29,998 nt of DNA from positions 1 to 29,998 of the forward strand of contig CAYFSC010000013.1 of the NCBI GenBank assembly GCA_964345695.1, written 5' to 3'. The DNA is from CAYFSC01 sp964345695 (GTDB lineage Bacteria > Bacteroidota > Rhodothermia > Rhodothermales > Salinibacteraceae). The position numbers were made by a program, and so were the translations under genes. The notes below the pieces were generated by a model, which saw only the letters and a list, made by a program, of their open reading frames with translations, was not told the origin of the DNA and did no database searches. Position 1 is the first letter of the stretch. The number at the start of each line of letters is the position of its first letter. Shown here one piece after another: positions 27,000 to 29,998 of this stretch.

Positions 27000-28157
27000 T
27001 TACTCGTAGGTGGCCGGAACGGCGGAGTTGGGCAGTTGCTTCATGACGGTCGTTTCGCGGAAGACCTCCGCGTCCTCGATCGGGTTGAAGATGCGGGTCA
27101 CACGCGGCAGCCACGACGCGCTGTCCCACGAGAAGTACGTGATGATGGCTTTGCCCACGATGTGGTCCATGGGCACGAACCCCCAGAAGCGGCTGTCTTC
27201 CGAGTTATCCCGGTTGTCGCCCATCGCAAAGTAGTAGTTGCCCTCGAAGGTGTACGTGGACGTTTCTTCCCCGTCGATGGCGAAGGTGGAGTCGGTCATC
27301 TGGCGGGCGCTGTGCCCTTCATAGCGCGTGATGATCGTTCGGTACGCGGGCCAGTTTCGGTCCGTCAACTGGATGGTTTCGCCCTTCTTGGGAATGTACA
27401 CCGGCCCGTAGTTGTCGGGCGTGTAGCCACGGTTGGGCGGGTACATCATCGGGCTGTAGTTTTGACTCTGCGTGACGTACGGCCGCACGCTCTCGACCCA
27501 GCTCCACCCGCTGACCTGCTGAATGGCACTCGGGGTGGCCAGGACGCGCACCTGGGTGGCGCTCTGCGTCGGCTCCATCTCGGTCACACCGGCCGCTGCG
27601 AGCTGGCTCCGTGAAATACGATATCGTGCGTCCTTCTTGTTGACGGCCCAGTACTGCTGCATCCCGTGTCCGAGAGGCAAAGGATCGCCGTTGATGTGCA
27701 CCACCTTGCGCCGCACAGAAAGGCTATCGCCCGGCATGCCGATCACGCGCTTGATGTAGTGCAGCTTCCGGTCGATGGGCTTCTCCGCAGGGGGAAAGTT
27801 GAACACGACCGGGTCGCCGCGCTGCACTTCGGTGAAGCCCGGCAGGCGCGTGTATGGAAACTCGATGCCGGGTATGTAAATCGACGTGAGTGGGATGCCG
27901 AGGGTGAGCGGCAGGCGCGTGCCGTAGTGCAGTTTCGAGACGAAGAGGTAATCGCCAACGAGCAGGTTCTTCTCCATCGACGGCGTGGGGATGCGGAACA
28001 GGTCGAAGAACAAGGTCCGCACGATGAGCACGACGATGACGGCAAAGACAAGCGCCTCGGCCCACTGGCGGATCGGTCCTTTCGCCTCGTCGGCGTGGGA
28101 GGCGGTACGGCGCGACCGCTCGCGGGCGGCCGAAGATGCGGTCGATGGATCAGCCAA
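27000..28157 (-). CDS. lepB: Signal peptidase I
   Basis: The 385-residue protein has one N-terminal membrane anchor (about 34-50), the nucleophile S60 in FRIPTPSMEKNLLVGDYLFVSK (54-75), the general-base lysine K136 in HYIKRVIGMPGDSL (133-146), and box E GDNRDNSEDSRFWGFVP (313-329). It cleaves signal peptides of exported proteins at the outer face of the cytoplasmic membrane. Between the lysine box and box E there is an insert of about 150 residues (approximately 150-305), longer than in most bacteria but seen in Bacteroidota enzymes. The ATG at 28157 gives a short Ser/Arg-rich cytosolic tail. It lies downstream of lepA and a secreted unknown protein, echoing the lepA-lepB order of other bacteria. 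Confidence 0.95.
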   Translation of the reverse strand: MADPSTASSAARERSRRTASHADEAKGPIRQWAEALVFAVIVVLIVRTLFFDLFRIPTPSMEKNLLVGDYLFVSKLHYGTRLPLTLGIPLTSIYIPGIEFPYTRLPGFTEVQRGDPVVFNFPPAEKPIDRKLHYIKRVIGMPGDSLSVRRKVVHINGDPLPLGHGMQQYWAVNKKDARYRISRSQLAAAGVTEMEPTQSATQVRVLATPSAIQQVSGWSWVESVRPYVTQSQNYSPMMYPPNRGYTPDNYGPVYIPKKGETIQLTDRNWPAYRTIITRYEGHSARQMTDSTFAIDGEETSTYTFEGNYYFAMGDNRDNSEDSRFWGFVPMDHIVGKAIITYFSWDSASWLPRVTRIFNPIEDAEVFRETTVMKQLPNSAVPATYE

Positions 28158-28241
28158 AACGACTTGGACAATGAGTGAAGGGGGCGGCAGCGGAAGGCGA
28201 GGAGGCCGGGCCCGCTCCGGGTCCCGGCGTGCGGGGGCAGG

Positions 28242-29204
28242 TCAGCGATCCGGCGGGGGCAGGTTTCGGCGCGGCGGCGGTGAGCGCGGCTGGGAGGACG
28301 ACTCGGTGTCGGTGCGCGTAGTGTCCAGCACAGGCCGTCGGTGCGGCGTCGTGGCCGAGACCGCGATCGGCGTGCGGAAAAAGGCGGTGCCGTCGAACCC
28401 CGTCCGATACCACTGCTCGGCCTCCGCGTCATAGAAGTAGTCCACGTACGGAGCACGTGGGGCGTGGCGCAGTGTATCGAGGAGAGCCCGGCGGAGGGTA
28501 AACAGGCTGTCGCGGTAGCGCGCGTCGGTCGATACGATGACGCCCCGGCCTTTTGGCCCGCTTACGTCTGTGACGACCACCGGGAGGGTGTCGTTCACGA
28601 TGAAGCGGTACTCGAACTGCACGTGTGCGTCGCGCGGCTCGCGCAGATCGAAGTCGCCGAGCGTCTCCGTCGGACTGCCGAACGCCGCCTGCATGCGGGC
28701 GCGCAGGTCGCGGGTTTCCGTCGTGTCCAGAAACGTAAAGCGCCGGCTCTGGCCCAGGTAGGCCCACTCGGTATCCGCAAAGGTGGTGTCGAACCAGGTC
28801 CGCTCCAACTTGCGCACGACGCGGCGGTCGGTGATCAGGAAGCCGGACGGCTCGGGGGGCGGTTCCTCCGGGGGCGTCACGATCAGCGTGTCGAGCGGCG
28901 TCGGGATGCGAACCGCCGGCAGCGTCGGCACACCCGGCTCGTCGGCGCGAAGCATCCGGTCGGACAACGCGCGGAGGCGGGCGGCCCGGTAGCGCTCAAT
29001 GAGCGTCGGAGACGCCTCGTGTGCTGTCGAATCCTGGGCCTGAGCAGCAGGGGGCCCGGCGGGCAGCCCGAAGAGCGCGGCAAGCACCAGTAGCCAAAGG
29101 CGGCGGACAACAGGCCGAAGGCCGCGGAAGCGCAAGCCCCTTGCACTTCTGTCGTCAGCCGCCGACCGAGGGCGGGCTGGACATGTGAGAGGGGAGCATG
29201 CCAT
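28242..29204 (-). CDS. Exported protein of unknown function between lepA and lepB
   Basis: From the ATG at 29204 the product has 320 residues. An arginine-rich leader is followed by a hydrophobic stretch (WLLVLAALFGLPAGPPAAQAQ), with a likely cut after AQA. The mature part has a proline-rich linker (IVTPPEEPPPEPSGF), beta-type strands with many Asp/Arg pairs, the motif YVDYFYDAEAEQWYRTGFDGTAFFRTP, and a low-complexity Pro/Arg/Ser tail ending PPPRRNLPPPDR. I do not recognise a domain. An in-frame GTG at 29243, just 2 bp after the lepA stop, would give a 333-residue product and tight coupling to lepA. The choice is open, although the unusually long n-region speaks for a start even further in. 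It lies 84 bp from lepB. Confidence 0.75.
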   Translation of the reverse strand: MACSPLTCPARPRSAADDRSARGLRFRGLRPVVRRLWLLVLAALFGLPAGPPAAQAQDSTAHEASPTLIERYRAARLRALSDRMLRADEPGVPTLPAVRIPTPLDTLIVTPPEEPPPEPSGFLITDRRVVRKLERTWFDTTFADTEWAYLGQSRRFTFLDTTETRDLRARMQAAFGSPTETLGDFDLREPRDAHVQFEYRFIVNDTLPVVVTDVSGPKGRGVIVSTDARYRDSLFTLRRALLDTLRHAPRAPYVDYFYDAEAEQWYRTGFDGTAFFRTPIAVSATTPHRRPVLDTTRTDTESSSQPRSPPPRRNLPPPDR

Positions 29205-29245
29205 GAGGGGGCTGCGGTTGCACTGAGTCGAATCCAAATCCACCG

Positions 29246-29998
29246 TTAACCATCCTCATCCATCGACAGGATTGCAAGGAAGGCCTCCTGCGGAACGTCC
29301 ACGCTGCCGACCTGCTTCATCCGCTTTTTGCCCTCTTTCTGCTGTTCCCACAGCTTGCGCTTGCGCGTGATGTCGCCGCCGTAGCACTTGGCCGTCACGT
29401 TCTTCTTCTGCGCCTTGATCGTTTCGCGCGCCACAATGCGCCGCCCGATGGAGGCCTGCACGGGGATCTCGAACATCTGCTTCGGAATCAGCTCCTTCAG
29501 CTCCTTCGTGAGCTTGCGACCCACGTCGTAGGCCTTGTCGCGGTGCACGATGGTCGAGAGCGCGTCGACCGGGTCCTCGTCCACCAGAATGGTGAGCTTG
29601 ACGAGGTCGCTCTCGCGGTACTCCAGGAATTCGTAGTCGAACGACGCATAGCCGCGGCTGACGCTCTTGAGGGTGTCGTAAAAGTCGAACACGATTTCGG
29701 CCAGCGGGAGCTCGTACGTGAGTTGCACCCGGTCGGAGTCGAGCCAGCGCTGCTCGCCGTAGATGCCGCGCCGGTCCTCGCACAGCTGAATGAGGTTGCC
29801 AATGTAGTCGCTCGGCGTGATAATGTCGGCCTGCACGTACGGCTCGTAGACGGCCTCGATGTCGCCGTAGTGCGGCATCTCCTCCGGACTGTCGACCGCC
29901 ACCATCTCCGTCTCGTCGTCGCCCGGCTCCTTCGTTTTGACCTTGTACTCGACGTTGGGCACCGTCGTGATGATGTCGAGGTCGAACTCGCGGTCGAG
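29246..29998 (-). CDS. lepA: Elongation factor 4 (LepA), C-terminal part, cut by the window edge
   Basis: The last 250 residues are present, beginning in DREFDLDIITTVPNVEYKV. They contain EPYVQADIITPSDYIGNLIQLCEDRRGIY, the LPLAEIVFDFYDTLKSVSRGYASFDYE segment (EF-G domain V-like) and the LepA-specific C-terminal domain GRRIVARETIKAQKKNVTAKCYGGDITRKRKLWEQQKEGKKRMKQVGSVDVPQEAF. LepA is a ribosome-associated GTPase that aids back-translocation or initiation under ionic stress; the GTPase domain lies beyond the window. The end LAILSMDEDG is normal for the family (typical total about 600 residues). The TAA stop at 29246 is followed closely by the next gene on the same strand. Confidence 0.97.
   Translation of the reverse strand, partial: LDREFDLDIITTVPNVEYKVKTKEPGDDETEMVAVDSPEEMPHYGDIEAVYEPYVQADIITPSDYIGNLIQLCEDRRGIYGEQRWLDSDRVQLTYELPLAEIVFDFYDTLKSVSRGYASFDYEFLEYRESDLVKLTILVDEDPVDALSTIVHRDKAYDVGRKLTKELKELIPKQMFEIPVQASIGRRIVARETIKAQKKNVTAKCYGGDITRKRKLWEQQKEGKKRMKQVGSVDVPQEAFLAILSMDEDG

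Overview
The window looks like a contig from a halophilic, sunlit-brine member of the Rhodothermota/Bacteroidota (Salinibacter-like; family-level inference from memory, no search run). Supporting signs are the high G+C content, strongly acidic proteins, almost no Shine-Dalgarno sequences, the conserved Bacteroidota small protein at 22602, a Brp/Blh carotene dioxygenase (retinal supply for a rhodopsin) and two photolyases. About 28 protein genes are supported. There are no rRNA, tRNA, CRISPR or transposase genes, and one 100-N assembly gap (15824-15923).

Layout. 116-3956: a secreted serine hydrolase, then nagB (minus) divergent from an SGLT-like sodium symporter, possibly an amino-sugar uptake and catabolism pair. 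4174-8436: an RNA-repair group, archease, a Uma2-type predicted nuclease, and RtcB RNA ligase interrupted by a 515-residue intein exactly at its catalytic cysteine. An M23 peptidase follows. 9017-15690 (all minus strand): two proteins of unknown function, an SRPBCC-epimerase fusion, a class I photolyase, an iron-sulfur (6-4)-type photolyase and an SDR lacking the usual tyrosine; this is a light-damage block whose gene gaps carry a repeated G-rich element. 15992-17541: fasciclin lipoprotein translationally coupled to Blh.

17766-19613: FKBP/SlyD prolyl isomerase and serC. 19729-22355 (minus): DoxX protein with a cysteine tail, a cupredoxin and an unknown secreted protein. 22602-25269 (plus): small conserved Bacteroidota protein, RCK potassium channel, L,D-transpeptidase. 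25306-26776 (minus): CDF zinc exporter and its SmtB-type repressor, with a 12-2-12 operator directly before the exporter. 27000-29998 (minus): lepA (cut by the window end), an unknown secreted protein and signal peptidase I.

The most unusual features are the intein-split RtcB next to archease and a Uma2 nuclease, and a set of short repeats (9-bp, 16-bp and 21-bp units, G-quadruplex-prone tracts, and a CTCCATCCCC leader motif) that occupy many intergenic gaps and also flank the assembly gap.
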